Positions 1 through 7,273 of a stretch of 33,073 nt of DNA are shown one piece after another. The notes under the pieces were generated by a model. It had not been told where the DNA came from and did no database searches. It saw only the letters and a list, made by a program, of their open reading frames with translations. Position 1 is the stretch's first letter; every line of letters begins with the position of its first letter. The translations under genes were made by a program, and so were the position numbers. The DNA comes from CAYVFC01 sp964450715 (GTDB lineage Bacteria > Myxococcota_A > Polyangia > Polyangiales > JAFGIB01), in NCBI GenBank assembly GCA_964450715.1, contig CAYVFC010000092.1:1-33073 (forward strand), given 5' to 3'.

Positions 1-138
1 TTTTGGCGCAAGAACTCCGCCGTGGGCCGCCTCAGTCGCGAGTTTCTGCGCTTTTGGCGCAAGAACTCCGCCGTGGGCCGCCTCAGTCGCGAGTTTCTGC
101 GCTTTTCGCGCAAGAACTCCGCCGTGAGCCGCATTGGT
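1..138 (+). repeat. 51-bp tandem palindromic repeat array, left copy
   Basis: Two full units (1-51 and 52-102) and a partial third (from 103) repeat with an exact 51-bp period. Each unit carries GCGCAAGAACTC and GAGTTTCTGCGC, which pair at 10 of 12 positions. Across a unit junction they face each other over a loop of about 5 nt, giving a short REP-like hairpin. The same units occur at 32645-32812 in the same orientation and at 8641-8708 inverted. Because 51 is divisible by three the array is open in several frames, but I read it as non-coding: no start signal is seen and the copies occur on both strands. Confidence 0.85.
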
Positions 139-424
139 CTCCTCCCTGGTTTCTGTTGATGTTTGGCAACCCAACAAGATCACCAGAGCGGAGACCTTTT
201 TAATCCCCCTCGCCCGCGCGAGCCTGGATCGCGGGCTATTTCGAGCGCTCCCGACCGCCATCCCCTTCTTATGCCGACGGAATTCGCAGCGCGCAGGCGT
301 GGACCGTGGCTCTGGAATCGGCGATCCCCCGGCTTTCCGCTGGCGTCCGCCCTCCCCATCGCGGAGTATTCCGGGTGGACGCGCTGCCGCGCTCCCCTTC
401 GGCGTCGCGCTTCCGGATAACGAG
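139..424. other. intergenic region without recognisable gene
   Basis: This stretch lies between the 51-bp repeat array and the DUF3786-like gene. I see no coding region with a plausible start, no tRNA-like fold and no strong hairpin. A reading frame continues upstream of the ATG at 425, but its residues (Arg/Pro/Ser-rich) do not resemble the family and it runs back towards the repeat. The promoter of the downstream gene presumably lies here; I cannot pick out convincing -35/-10 boxes. Confidence 0.5.
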
Positions 425-1060
425 ATGAGCCGCGACCAACGCTCCGATCGCGATACCCTTTTCCGCTGGGCCGACCAGGTCCCGGCGGCGCTGTGGGACG
501 ATCTGTGCGCGCGACCGGCAGAGCAGGCTGCCTCGGCCGTGGAGGCGCGGCTGGACGAAGGCGTCTTCACCGTTCCGCTGCTGGGGACGGACTACGAGGT
601 CGACTCGCGATCGAGGCGCATCGCGCGGGCGGACAAGCCGGCACACCGGGTCAGCTACCAGACGGCGGTGGTGTTGCTGACCGCGCTGGCCCGCTCGCAG
701 GGGGTGCCGCCCAGCGGACGCATGGTGACTCCGCTCGAGCTCCAGGGGGGAACCGAGTTCTTCACCGGGGCGCACTCCCTGGCGCTCGGGCCGCTGGCCC
801 GCCGCTTTGGCTCCGATCCCGATGCGCTGGTCGCGGCGGCCCGGCGCCTGGGTGGCGGCGAGGCGCCGGGCGCCGATCGCGCCGTCCGCATCTCCGGTTT
901 ACCGCTGCTGCCCCTGCACGTTTTGTTGTGGGTGCCCGACCGGGAGTTCGAGGCGCGCGCGGTGATCGGGATCGATTCGCGGGCGCTGTTTCACCTCGAT
1001 CTATCCGGCGTATTCGCGCTGACCAACCTGATGGTCGCCCGCCTGGTCGCCGAGCCATGA
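425..1060 (+). CDS. DUF3786 domain-containing protein
   Basis: A 211-residue soluble protein without signal peptide or membrane segment. The middle and C-terminal parts look like the DUF3786 family, small proteins of anaerobic and delta-type bacteria with no assigned reaction. Recognisable features are a GTDYEV strand, a PPSGRMVTPLELQGG stretch, an FTGAHSLALGPLARRFG helix, PLLPLHVLLWVPDREFEARA and a terminal DSRALFHLDLSG...LTNLMVARL. I chose the ATG at 425 because family-like sequence begins just after it; the frame stays open to 134 but with atypical composition. The stop overlaps the next start (ATGA at 1057-1060), so it is probably translationally coupled to the pyrophosphatase. Family recall is from memory of the pattern. 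Confidence 0.65.
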   Translation: MSRDQRSDRDTLFRWADQVPAALWDDLCARPAEQAASAVEARLDEGVFTVPLLGTDYEVDSRSRRIARADKPAHRVSYQTAVVLLTALARSQGVPPSGRMVTPLELQGGTEFFTGAHSLALGPLARRFGSDPDALVAAARRLGGGEAPGADRAVRISGLPLLPLHVLLWVPDREFEARAVIGIDSRALFHLDLSGVFALTNLMVARLVAEP

Positions 1061-1509
1061 GCTCCTCGTCTTATCAATATATACCAGACGAGGTCGAGGT
1101 CGTGATCGAGGTGCCCCGCTTCGGCTTCGTCAAGCGCGACGCCCTGGGTCGGATCGACTTCGTCTCCCCGCTGCCCTCCATTTTCAACTACGGGCACGTG
1201 CCCGGTACCCGCTCCGGCGACGGCGAGCCCGTCGATGCTGTGGTGATGGGCCCGCGCCTGGCGCGCGGCGCGCGGATCGTCCGCCGTCCGGTAGCCGTGG
1301 TGGATTTCGTCGATCAGGGGAGGGACGATCCCAAGTGGATCTGCAGCGACGAGCCCCTGACCGCGGGGCAGCGGGCGGCGGTCATCGGTTTTTTCGTCAT
1401 CTATGCGCGGTTGAAATGCTTGCTCGGTCGGGCGGGTCGCAGCCGGTGTCCCACCAGCTACCGCGGCATCCGGGAGGTCCGGGAGGGGTCCGGGAGGGGT
1501 CGGAGTTAA
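1057..1509 (+). CDS. short inorganic pyrophosphatase (family I-like), C-terminus derived from a repeat
   Basis: A 150-residue protein that should hydrolyse pyrophosphate to phosphate in the cytoplasm. It shows IEVPR, a FVKRD lysine, FNYGHVPGT, the metal-site motif DGEPVD (canonical DGDPxD), FVDQGRDDPK (an Asp-x4-Asp-xx-Lys pattern as in the enzyme) and FFVIY near the end. The central Asp of DGDPxD is Glu and the Glu after the first Asp of the next motif is Gln, so the active site is close to but not identical with the E. coli enzyme. It is shorter than the usual ~175 residues. From about residue 129 the sequence (SRCPTSYRGIREVREG...) is encoded by a repeat duplicated just downstream at 1529-1600, so the native C-terminus was probably replaced. 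The start overlaps the upstream stop (ATGA). Confidence 0.72.
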   Translation: MSSSSYQYIPDEVEVVIEVPRFGFVKRDALGRIDFVSPLPSIFNYGHVPGTRSGDGEPVDAVVMGPRLARGARIVRRPVAVVDFVDQGRDDPKWICSDEPLTAGQRAAVIGFFVIYARLKCLLGRAGRSRCPTSYRGIREVREGSGRGRS

Positions 1510-1699
1510 GAAAATTAGATTTTGCGGGGCGGGGTCGCAGCCGGTGTCCCACCAGCTACCGCGGCATCCGGGAGGTCCGGGAGAGGTCGGAGTTAAGAAG
1601 TTAAGGTTGCGCGGTGACGAAGAGGAATTTGTAGGGACGGACAGGGGAATTCTACACGGTCGCTGTATTCGAATAAGTTAACTTCTTAACTCCGACCCC
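1432..1699. repeat. REP-like repeat: 75-80 bp direct repeat plus 20-bp inverted ends
   Basis: A segment beginning GCGGGTCGCAGCCGGTGTCC occurs at 1432-1511 and again at 1529-1604 with few changes; the first copy has an extra GGGGTCCGGGA-type duplication. The second copy ends in GGTCGGAGTTAAGAAGTTAA (1585-1604), whose exact reverse complement lies at 1678-1697, enclosing about 73 bp. Such GGTCGGAGTTAAGAA ends resemble sequences I associate with REP elements mobilised by IS200/Y1-type (RAYT) transposases; that link is from memory. No transposase is present here, so this would be a non-autonomous or remnant element. It overlaps the 3' end of the pyrophosphatase gene. Confidence 0.7.
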
Positions 1700-1719
1700 G
1701 GTGTTTTTGTTATACCTGT

Positions 1720-2238
1720 ATGGCCATGTTCGCACAGCCCAGGAGCGGTTCGCCGGTCGAGATCACCAAGCAGGACAGGATTTTCATGCGCCGCGCCATC
1801 GAGCTGGCGACCGAGAACGCTCGGTCGGCCAGCGGCGGGCCCTTCGGCTGCGTCGTCGTCAAGGCGGGCGAGGTGGTGGCAGAAGGCGTCAACCTGGTCA
1901 CGGCCAGTAATGATCCCTCGGCGCACGCCGAGATCGTGGCCATTCGCCGGGCCTGCGAAGCGCTCGGCACCTTCCAGCTTACCGGATGTACCCTGTATAT
2001 GAATTCCGAGCCCTGCCCCATGTGCCTGGGGGCGATCTACTGGAGCCGGGCGGAAAGGGTGGTCTACGGCTGTACCGGGCAGGATGCGGCCCGGGCGGGT
2101 TTTGACGACCTCCGCATCTACGGAGAAATGGCCAGACCCGCCGCGGAACGCGGCATCCACATGGTCCAGGGGCTGCGCGACGAGGCCCTGGAGGCTTTCG
2201 AGGCCTGGGCGCAGTGCGAGGAGAAGGTCGCTTATTGA
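1720..2238 (+). CDS. guaD: guanine deaminase (cytidine/deoxycytidylate deaminase fold)
   Basis: A 172-residue zinc deaminase that converts guanine to xanthine and ammonia in purine salvage. The zinc and catalytic signature is intact: H69-A-E71 in PSAHAE and C99-x2-C102 in EPCPMC. The wider sequence (GGPFGCVVVK, NLVTASNDPSAHAEI, LGAIYWSRAE, ARAGFDDLRIYGE and a final AWAQCEEKVAY) follows the small Bacillus-type guanine deaminase closely, especially the GFDD/IY segment and aromatic C-terminus, rather than tRNA adenosine deaminase TadA. ATG is possible at 1720 or 1726, and no clear ribosome site precedes either. The gene stands alone, 20 bp after the inverted end of a REP-like repeat, so its promoter may lie within repeat-derived DNA. 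Confidence 0.85.
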   Translation: MAMFAQPRSGSPVEITKQDRIFMRRAIELATENARSASGGPFGCVVVKAGEVVAEGVNLVTASNDPSAHAEIVAIRRACEALGTFQLTGCTLYMNSEPCPMCLGAIYWSRAERVVYGCTGQDAARAGFDDLRIYGEMARPAAERGIHMVQGLRDEALEAFEAWAQCEEKVAY

Positions 2239-2355
2239 AACGGTCCCGACCGGGGCGATTTAGGCTTTTGCCCCGAGCTGCTATGATTCGCCGATGGAAA
2301 TAGCGGCGCCGGGGAGCGACAAAGCAGTAGCAAAACGGGAAGAGGAGGTCATTCG

Positions 2356-3771
2356 ATGAGGGGTACGGCAACGATTCACCTGCGCACGGTTTTGTCTTTT
2401 CTATCCATGGCGGTCATCGTTGCCGCGAGCGGCTGCTCGGCGGATTCCGGCGGCGAAGACTCGTTCCAGCCGCCCGCCGGCGGCGGAAACGGCGGTTCGG
2501 CCGGTGTGGCGGGCGTCGGCGGAGCCGCCGGTGCGGCGGGCGCGGCCGGTATGGCCGGCGCGGCCGGAGCCGCGGGCATGGCCGGCCAGGGCGGTGCCCC
2601 GCCGACCGACGGGGGCGTCGACCCCTCCGCGGACCAGTACCAGCAGGTCGACATCGTGATCCTGGTGGACAACTCGGGTTCCATGCTCGAGGAGCAGCAG
2701 ATCCTGGCCACCCAGTTCTTCAACCTGGTCAACGCGCTGGTGGATCCGCCCCGGGTCCCGGAGTGCGGCTCGCTGGACAACGTCCGTATCGGCGTCATCA
2801 CCTCGGACATGGGGCTGCAGTCGGGCGCGGCCGACGAACTGCCCGATCCCAGCCCCCTGGGGGACCAGTGCCCCGGAATGGGCGACGACGCGACGTTCCG
2901 GGTGTACGGCGCGGGGCACGCCATCGACATCCAGCCCGACATGATCAGCTGCAACCCGCCGGCCACCCAGTGCCCGCGAGCTTGGAACTGCGAGAATGTC
3001 GGGGGCGACAACGTGGGCATGTGTATACCGCCGGGAGGCGGTGACGGCGCCGCCCAGGGTTGTCCGGCCATGAGCGGGACCTGGACCGAAACCCGCGCCT
3101 CGGCGAAGAACCCGGACTTCGCCTTCCAGACCGCCTGCCTGGCCAAGCAGGGAACCGAGGGGTGCGGATTCGAGCAGCAGCTCAAGGCGCTGGCGCGCGC
3201 CGCCGTGGACGCCCCGGGCTTCCTGCGCGAAAACGCTCTGTTGGCCCTGATCGTGGTCAGCGACGAGGAGGACTGCTCGCTGGAGGATCTCGCCATCTTC
3301 GACGCGCAGGAGTTCGGCACGGTCGACGCGAACCTGGTGTGCGGCTTGCACGACGACGCCCTGTACTCGTCGCAGGACTACCGGGATCAGATCCTGGCGC
3401 TCAAGGGGGGCAGGGAGGATATGGTGGTCTTCGCCGGCATCGTGGGCGTGCCGCTCGGAGAGCAGTGCGAGGGCTTCGGTGACACCATCCCCGACTGCCT
3501 GAACCACGAACATATGCAGCTCACCATCGTTCCGGAGACCACCTCGAGCGGTGCCACCGGCAACTACTACGCCCCGGCCTGCAAGCGCTACGTGCCGGCC
3601 GAAAGCACCGATCCCCTCGACCAGGTGACCAAGGCGCGCCCGGGCCGCCGCTACGTGGAGCTGGCCCAGCAGTTCGGGGACATGGGGTACGTCTCCTCCA
3701 TCTGCAACGAGGACTGGACGGCGGTGATGGAGGAGATCGCCAAGCTCATCACCTGCAAGGTGATCGAGTAA
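2356..3771 (+). CDS. von Willebrand factor A domain lipoprotein
   Basis: A 471-residue exported lipoprotein. It has a signal peptide with lipobox AASGC (lipidated Cys27), then a low-complexity Gly/Ala linker to about residue 85 with repeated GAAG motifs, then a VWA domain. The domain opens with QVDIVILVDNSGSM, whose D105-x-S107-x-S109 is the MIDAS metal site, and continues with RIGVITSDMG and LLALIVVSDEEDCS. Cysteines spread through the rest suggest disulphides. VWA lipoproteins of this form are common in Polyangia and probably bind a ligand at the cell surface; the partner is unknown. A strong site (GAGGAGGT) lies 5-6 bases before the ATG. The gene is convergent with a Ser/Thr kinase only 7 bp away, with no evident terminator between them. 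Confidence 0.85.
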   Translation: MRGTATIHLRTVLSFLSMAVIVAASGCSADSGGEDSFQPPAGGGNGGSAGVAGVGGAAGAAGAAGMAGAAGAAGMAGQGGAPPTDGGVDPSADQYQQVDIVILVDNSGSMLEEQQILATQFFNLVNALVDPPRVPECGSLDNVRIGVITSDMGLQSGAADELPDPSPLGDQCPGMGDDATFRVYGAGHAIDIQPDMISCNPPATQCPRAWNCENVGGDNVGMCIPPGGGDGAAQGCPAMSGTWTETRASAKNPDFAFQTACLAKQGTEGCGFEQQLKALARAAVDAPGFLRENALLALIVVSDEEDCSLEDLAIFDAQEFGTVDANLVCGLHDDALYSSQDYRDQILALKGGREDMVVFAGIVGVPLGEQCEGFGDTIPDCLNHEHMQLTIVPETTSSGATGNYYAPACKRYVPAESTDPLDQVTKARPGRRYVELAQQFGDMGYVSSICNEDWTAVMEEIAKLITCKVIE

Positions 3772-3778
3772 TTTCGGC

Positions 3779-4759
3779 TCAGGCGGCTCGCGGCCGCGCC
3801 ACGGGCACGCGGCGGCGTACGGTAGGCGCGACGTCGGTAATGCGGCTGTTAGCGTTGACCAGCGCGGCCAGCTCGCGCTCGGTCTCGCGTCGCTCGGCGG
3901 CCAGCGGGAGCAGCGCCCGCGCGGCGGCGCGCCCGTTTTCGTAGCGGTCCTCGGGCTCACGTTCCAGCAGCCGGCCCACGGTGTCCTCTAGCGCCGGTTC
4001 CACCGTTGCATTGAGCGTGGAGAGGCGCGGTGCCTGCTTCTGGATGATGCTCAGCAGCAGCCGCGATACCGGCCGCTCATTGAACGGAAGTCGGCCGGTC
4101 AGCACCTCGAACATCACCACCCCCAGTGAGAACAGGTCCGAGCGCCCGTCGACCTCCGGCCTGCCCGACGCCTGCTCCGGGGAGACATAGGAGGGCGTGC
4201 CGAAGACCCTGCCGTGCTCCAGCTGAAGCTCCTCGGCCGGTGCGGCGCGACTGGTGCAAACGCCGAAGTCCAGCAGGGAGACTATCAGCTCTCCCACCGC
4301 GTTGCGGTTGAGCAGGATGTGCTCGGGCTTGATGTCGCGATGTACGAAACCCGCACCGTGAACGCTGTGCAGGATGGACGCTACCCGCACTCCGATCGCG
4401 GCCGCCTGCGGAGGGGCTATCCGACCGCGCCGTAACAGCAGTCGGGAGAGGCTCTCCCCGTACATGCGCGGCATCACCAGGTAGGGGGAGCCATCGGCGA
4501 GCGTTCCCTCGTCCAGGACCGGGATGATCCCCGAATGGGGTACCCGCTCCGCCACCTCGGCCTCCCGCTGCAGGCGCCGGCACAGGTCCCGGTTGCTCGC
4601 GTAGCCGGCCTGAAGCATCTTGATAGCTACCGCCCCGCCGTCGGCCACGCACCACGCCTCGAACACCACGCCGGTGCCGCCCAGCCCGATCCTTCGCTGA
4701 ATCAGGTAGCGGCCGTCCAGCAGCTTTCCGCAAAGATGGGGGCGATCCTCCGCAGCCAC
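3779..4759 (-). CDS. soluble serine/threonine protein kinase with atypical catalytic loop
   Basis: A Hanks-type kinase of about 326 residues without membrane segment. It shows the glycine loop GLGGTG, the VAIK lysine, the catalytic loop H140-R-D142-I-K144-P-E-H147, DFG in LLDFGVC, GTPSYVSPEQA of the activation segment, and DLFSLGVVMFEVLTG. The usual Asn of the HRDxKPxN loop, which coordinates magnesium, is His147, so catalytic activity is uncertain. The C-terminal ~70 residues are Arg/Ala-rich with no recognised domain. I prefer the GTG at 4759, close to the kinase core; an in-frame TTG at 4861 would place the N-terminus inside a dispersed repeat. No clear ribosome site precedes either. It is divergent from the tol operon, and its substrate is unknown. 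Confidence 0.85.
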   Translation of the reverse strand: MAAEDRPHLCGKLLDGRYLIQRRIGLGGTGVVFEAWCVADGGAVAIKMLQAGYASNRDLCRRLQREAEVAERVPHSGIIPVLDEGTLADGSPYLVMPRMYGESLSRLLLRRGRIAPPQAAAIGVRVASILHSVHGAGFVHRDIKPEHILLNRNAVGELIVSLLDFGVCTSRAAPAEELQLEHGRVFGTPSYVSPEQASGRPEVDGRSDLFSLGVVMFEVLTGRLPFNERPVSRLLLSIIQKQAPRLSTLNATVEPALEDTVGRLLEREPEDRYENGRAAARALLPLAAERRETERELAALVNANSRITDVAPTVRRRVPVARPRAA

Positions 4760-4812
4760 TCCACCACCATCGGCTGACAGCCCGATCGGGTCAAAAAAAC
4801 GGTAAGGAGGCC

Positions 4813-4908
4813 GTTCGAAACAAATCGTCCAGGTTTCGGAGCGCGACGGCCCCGGAGGCAAGGCGCGACGACGAGAAATACCGGGAGTATTTTACGGTGC
4901 CTGCTAAG
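4813..4908 (+). repeat. MITE-like repeat, truncated copy A
   Basis: The stretch CAGGTTTCGGAGCGCGACGG and the following GGCAAGGCGCGACGACGAG match the reverse complement of the full element at 30911-31062 and the copy at the right edge of the window. The central hairpin here is AATAC-CGGGA-GTATT (4877-4891). The left end is degenerate and the right half is lost after the hairpin, where TATTTTACGGTGCCTGCTAAG (4888-4908) instead matches 32286-32306. It lies in the divergent space between the Ser/Thr kinase and tolQ. Confidence 0.75.
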
Positions 4909-5161
4909 TCCTGAGACGTCAGAGAAGGTGGCGGCCCGGGCGCGCTCGGTTTTCGGGATGAAATGGCCGCCGTCGTTTCAAGCACGGATTGCCCCCTGAC
5001 CGATCACAAAAAATTGCCCAGAAAAACCGGTTGTGCGTATCTAGATGGGTGAGAAACCGTAGGAAACCGGGCCGGAGAAGGGAGTTTTCGGCCCGGGCGA
5101 GCGGTTGACACCGTAATGGGCGCGTGTTTCATACGCGTCGGAGGCTCGATAGAGAACCGAT
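4909..5161. other. divergent intergenic region upstream of tolQ
   Basis: This region lies between the truncated repeat and the tolQ start. No gene is supported: the only open frames are short and overlap the repeat. The likely tol promoter is at its right end. The rest is GC-rich with no clear hairpin. Confidence 0.5.
5105..5134 (+). promoter_or_regulatory. possible sigma-70-type promoter of the tol operon
   Basis: A perfect -35 hexamer TTGACA is at 5105-5110. After 17-18 bases comes a weak -10 candidate (TTCATA at 5128 or TCATAC at 5129), about 30 bases before the tolQ ATG. The -10 matches consensus poorly, so this is a suggestion only. Confidence 0.4.
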
Positions 5162-5938
5162 ATGAACAACGCTCTTTTGGCCGCCCTGGTCACGCTGCAG
5201 ACCGCCGTACCATCCGAGCCGGCGGCCACGCGCCTGAACCCCTGGGAGCTGGCCCTGGGCTCCTCGCCGGTAGTGCGCCTGGTGCTGATCCTCTTGGTGC
5301 TGATGTCGCTGGTCTGTTGGTTCATCATCGGCGCCAAGCTGGTGCGGCTGTCTCAGGCCACCCGCGATAGCGCGCACTTCCTCGACGAGTTCTGGAACCC
5401 GGAGCAGGGGAACGTGTGGACCGTGGAGCGGATCGAGAACATCTACGGCATGGTGCGCGAGGTACGCCGCAGTCCCATCGCCAACGTCTTCCACGCCGGG
5501 TACGTGGAGCTGGCGCGGGTGATGAGCAGCACGGACCACGGGGAGGGCAGCAACCGCTCTCGATTCGCCGGGGACATCGACAACGTGGCCCGCGCCCTGC
5601 ACCGGGCCGCCACCAACGAGCTGACCAACCTGCAGAGCATGGTGCCCTTCCTGGCCACCACCGGCTCCACCGCCCCCTTTGTCGGCCTGTTCGGTACGGT
5701 CTGGGGCATCATGAACTCCTTCATCAGCATCGGCGCCCAAAAGAACGCCAGCTTGGACGTGGTGGCGCCGGGCATCGCCGAGGCGCTGATCGCCACTGCC
5801 ATCGGGCTGGCGGCGGCCATCCCGGCGGTGATGGCCTACAACTACTTTGTACGTCGTATCTCCGTTCTGGAAGGCGAGATGGACAACTTCTCCAACGACT
5901 ACCTGAACATCGTGCGGCGCCACTTCCTGGCGCTCTAG
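5162..5938 (+). CDS. tolQ: TolQ/ExbB-type proton channel protein
   Basis: A 258-residue inner-membrane protein of the Tol proton-driven motor, which energises envelope constriction and outer-membrane integrity. It has a membrane helix at about residues 38-60 (VRLVLILLVLMSLVCWFII), a cytoplasmic loop, and two closely spaced helices near the C-terminal third. The family signature FLATTGSTAPFVGLFGTVWGI and the following IAEALIATAIGLAAAIPAVMAYN are conserved. It heads the block tolQ-tolR-tolA-like-tolB, with 9 bp to tolR, which supports TolQ over a stand-alone ExbB. A modest AGAGAA site precedes the ATG, and a TTGACA box lies about 50 bp upstream. Confidence 0.92.
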   Translation: MNNALLAALVTLQTAVPSEPAATRLNPWELALGSSPVVRLVLILLVLMSLVCWFIIGAKLVRLSQATRDSAHFLDEFWNPEQGNVWTVERIENIYGMVREVRRSPIANVFHAGYVELARVMSSTDHGEGSNRSRFAGDIDNVARALHRAATNELTNLQSMVPFLATTGSTAPFVGLFGTVWGIMNSFISIGAQKNASLDVVAPGIAEALIATAIGLAAAIPAVMAYNYFVRRISVLEGEMDNFSNDYLNIVRRHFLAL

Positions 5939-5947
5939 AGGTGTGAG

Positions 5948-6367
5948 ATGGCGATGACGGGTGCAGGCGGAGGCGGGCGCGCTCCACTGAGCGAGATCAA
6001 CGTCACCCCCTTGGTGGACGTGATGCTGGTGCTGCTCATCATCTTCATGGTCAGCGCGCCCATGATGACCACCGGGTTGGACGTGAACCTGCCCAAGACC
6101 CGCGCACCGCGCATGGACATCGACGAGGCCAAGCTGCTGTTGACGGTGACCGCCGAGAACAAGGTCTTCCTGGGCGAGATCGAGGTGCCCTACGAGCAGC
6201 TGGAGCAAAAGCTCTCCTCCAACAAGCGGCTGCAGCTCGACAAGGAGATCTACATCCAGGCCGACGAGAAGGTCCCCTACGGCTTCGTGGCCCAGGTCAT
6301 GTCCGCGGTCCGGCGCGCGGGTATCGAGAAGCTGGGGCTGGTCACCGACCCGTTGGCCTCGGAGTGA
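5948..6367 (+). CDS. tolR: TolR/ExbD-type motor protein
   Basis: A 139-residue protein with one N-terminal membrane helix (about residues 22-42) and a periplasmic domain, partner of TolQ in the proton channel. The helix carries INVTPLVDVMLVLLIIFMV with Asp24, the membrane aspartate expected to carry protons. The periplasmic part ends in IYIQADEKVPYGFVAQVM...GIEKLGLVTDP, typical of ExbD/TolR. A GAGGTG site lies 4 bases before the ATG at 5948, and the gene follows tolQ by 9 bp. Confidence 0.92.
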   Translation: MAMTGAGGGGRAPLSEINVTPLVDVMLVLLIIFMVSAPMMTTGLDVNLPKTRAPRMDIDEAKLLLTVTAENKVFLGEIEVPYEQLEQKLSSNKRLQLDKEIYIQADEKVPYGFVAQVMSAVRRAGIEKLGLVTDPLASE

Positions 6368-6377
6368 GCCGGGCGCG

Positions 6378-7187
6378 ATGTACGTGGACGCCGCCGATAT
6401 CCGACCGCCTTCCGCCCTCCGGGTCGAGCCCCTCGACCGTTCGATGCTGCTGGGCGGAGCGGCGCTGGTAGCGGTGGCGCACATGTTCGCGCCAGGGCTG
6501 CTATACGGTTTGCTTTCCGTATTCGGTCTGGACGCCATCGCGCCTACCGACCATCAGCCCATTCCGCGCGAGCTGCACGTGGTGGAGGCGCGCTTTGTGC
6601 GGCTGGGCGTCAAGCGTAAGCCCGGGCTGCTACCCAACCGCAGGGTGCCCATCAAGGCCACCGCCCCGGCCACCGGCGTGGCCGTCTCCAAACAGGCCGA
6701 TCCGAATCGACCCGCCAAGCGCCCGGACAATGAGAAAGAGCCCCCGCCCAACGCGGCCGAGGACCTGCTGACCCGGCTGGGGGATCGCGCCCAGGCCTTT
6801 GCCGAGATCGCCGAGGAGCGAGAGCGCGAGGGCGACCCGGAGGGGGTGGAGTGGGGCACGGCCGACGAGGGCCGGGAGGGGGATATCTACCTGGGCAAGC
6901 TGGTGGCCTTCTTCCAGAGGGGCTGGACACTTCCCACCACCCTGAGCCGGGAGCAGGTCAAGACGCTGGTCACCAAGATCAGCGTACAGATCACGCCCAC
7001 CGGCCAGGTGGGCGCCTTCGAGATAGCAGGTCCTAGCGGCAACCCGCTCTTCGACCAGTCGGTCAACGAGAGGTTGATGCAGCTCAGGGCCGTAGGGGCC
7101 AAAGTTCCCGAGCCTCCGGTTGAAGTTGCGGGCGATTTTCTCGGTCGAACCATTATCGTGCGCTTTTTGGGCCGCAACGCCAGATAG
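6378..7187 (+). CDS. TolA/TonB-like periplasm-spanning protein
   Basis: A 269-residue protein with a short cytoplasmic N-terminus and one membrane helix at about residues 27-50 (MLLGGAALVAVAHMFAPGLLYGLLSVFG). A basic, Pro-rich and then helical linker follows (LTRLGDRAQAFAEIAEEREREG). The C-terminal domain from about residue 170 (YLGKLVAFFQRGWTLPTTL, VKISVQITPTGQV-type strands, GNPLFDQSVNERLMQL) has the TolA-C/TonB-C pattern. It probably links the TolQR motor to the outer membrane. Position between tolR and tolB supports TolA, but the sequence is diverged and the linker is much shorter than in E. coli, so I leave the symbol blank. The ATG at 6378 is 10 bp after tolR. Confidence 0.8.
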   Translation: MYVDAADIRPPSALRVEPLDRSMLLGGAALVAVAHMFAPGLLYGLLSVFGLDAIAPTDHQPIPRELHVVEARFVRLGVKRKPGLLPNRRVPIKATAPATGVAVSKQADPNRPAKRPDNEKEPPPNAAEDLLTRLGDRAQAFAEIAEEREREGDPEGVEWGTADEGREGDIYLGKLVAFFQRGWTLPTTLSREQVKTLVTKISVQITPTGQVGAFEIAGPSGNPLFDQSVNERLMQLRAVGAKVPEPPVEVAGDFLGRTIIVRFLGRNAR

Positions 7188-7243
7188 TTCCCGGCTCGAA
7201 ATGCACTCCGGGTTGCTCGGTCTGGCATTTCGAAGCGGGAACT
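7186..7243 (+). promoter_or_regulatory. long hairpin between tolA-like gene and tolB
   Basis: Arms 7186-7204 and 7225-7243 pair at 17 of 19 positions around a 20-nt loop; the first arm begins at the last two bases of the tolA-like stop codon. No T-tract follows, so it is not a classic Rho-independent terminator. It could be an RNA-processing or stability element setting tolB level relative to the motor genes, or a lone palindromic repeat. Confidence 0.6.
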
Positions 7244-7273
7244 CGATAGTTCGCGCCGGAAAGGGGTGATATC

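Noticed and set aside
3..203. Open frame encoding a 17-residue repeat (AQELRRGPPQSRVSALL)
   Set aside because: It is the 51-bp tandem repeat read in frame. The same DNA is present inverted elsewhere and no start signal exists.
2401..3960. Long minus-strand frame opposite the VWA lipoprotein
   Set aside because: It is an antisense shadow of a gene with signal peptide, lipobox and MIDAS motif; its composition is Arg/Gly/Val-rich without domains.
4791..4985. Short frame ending in a segment similar to one near 31000
   Set aside because: It is the MITE-like repeat translated by chance; both copies lie between genes.
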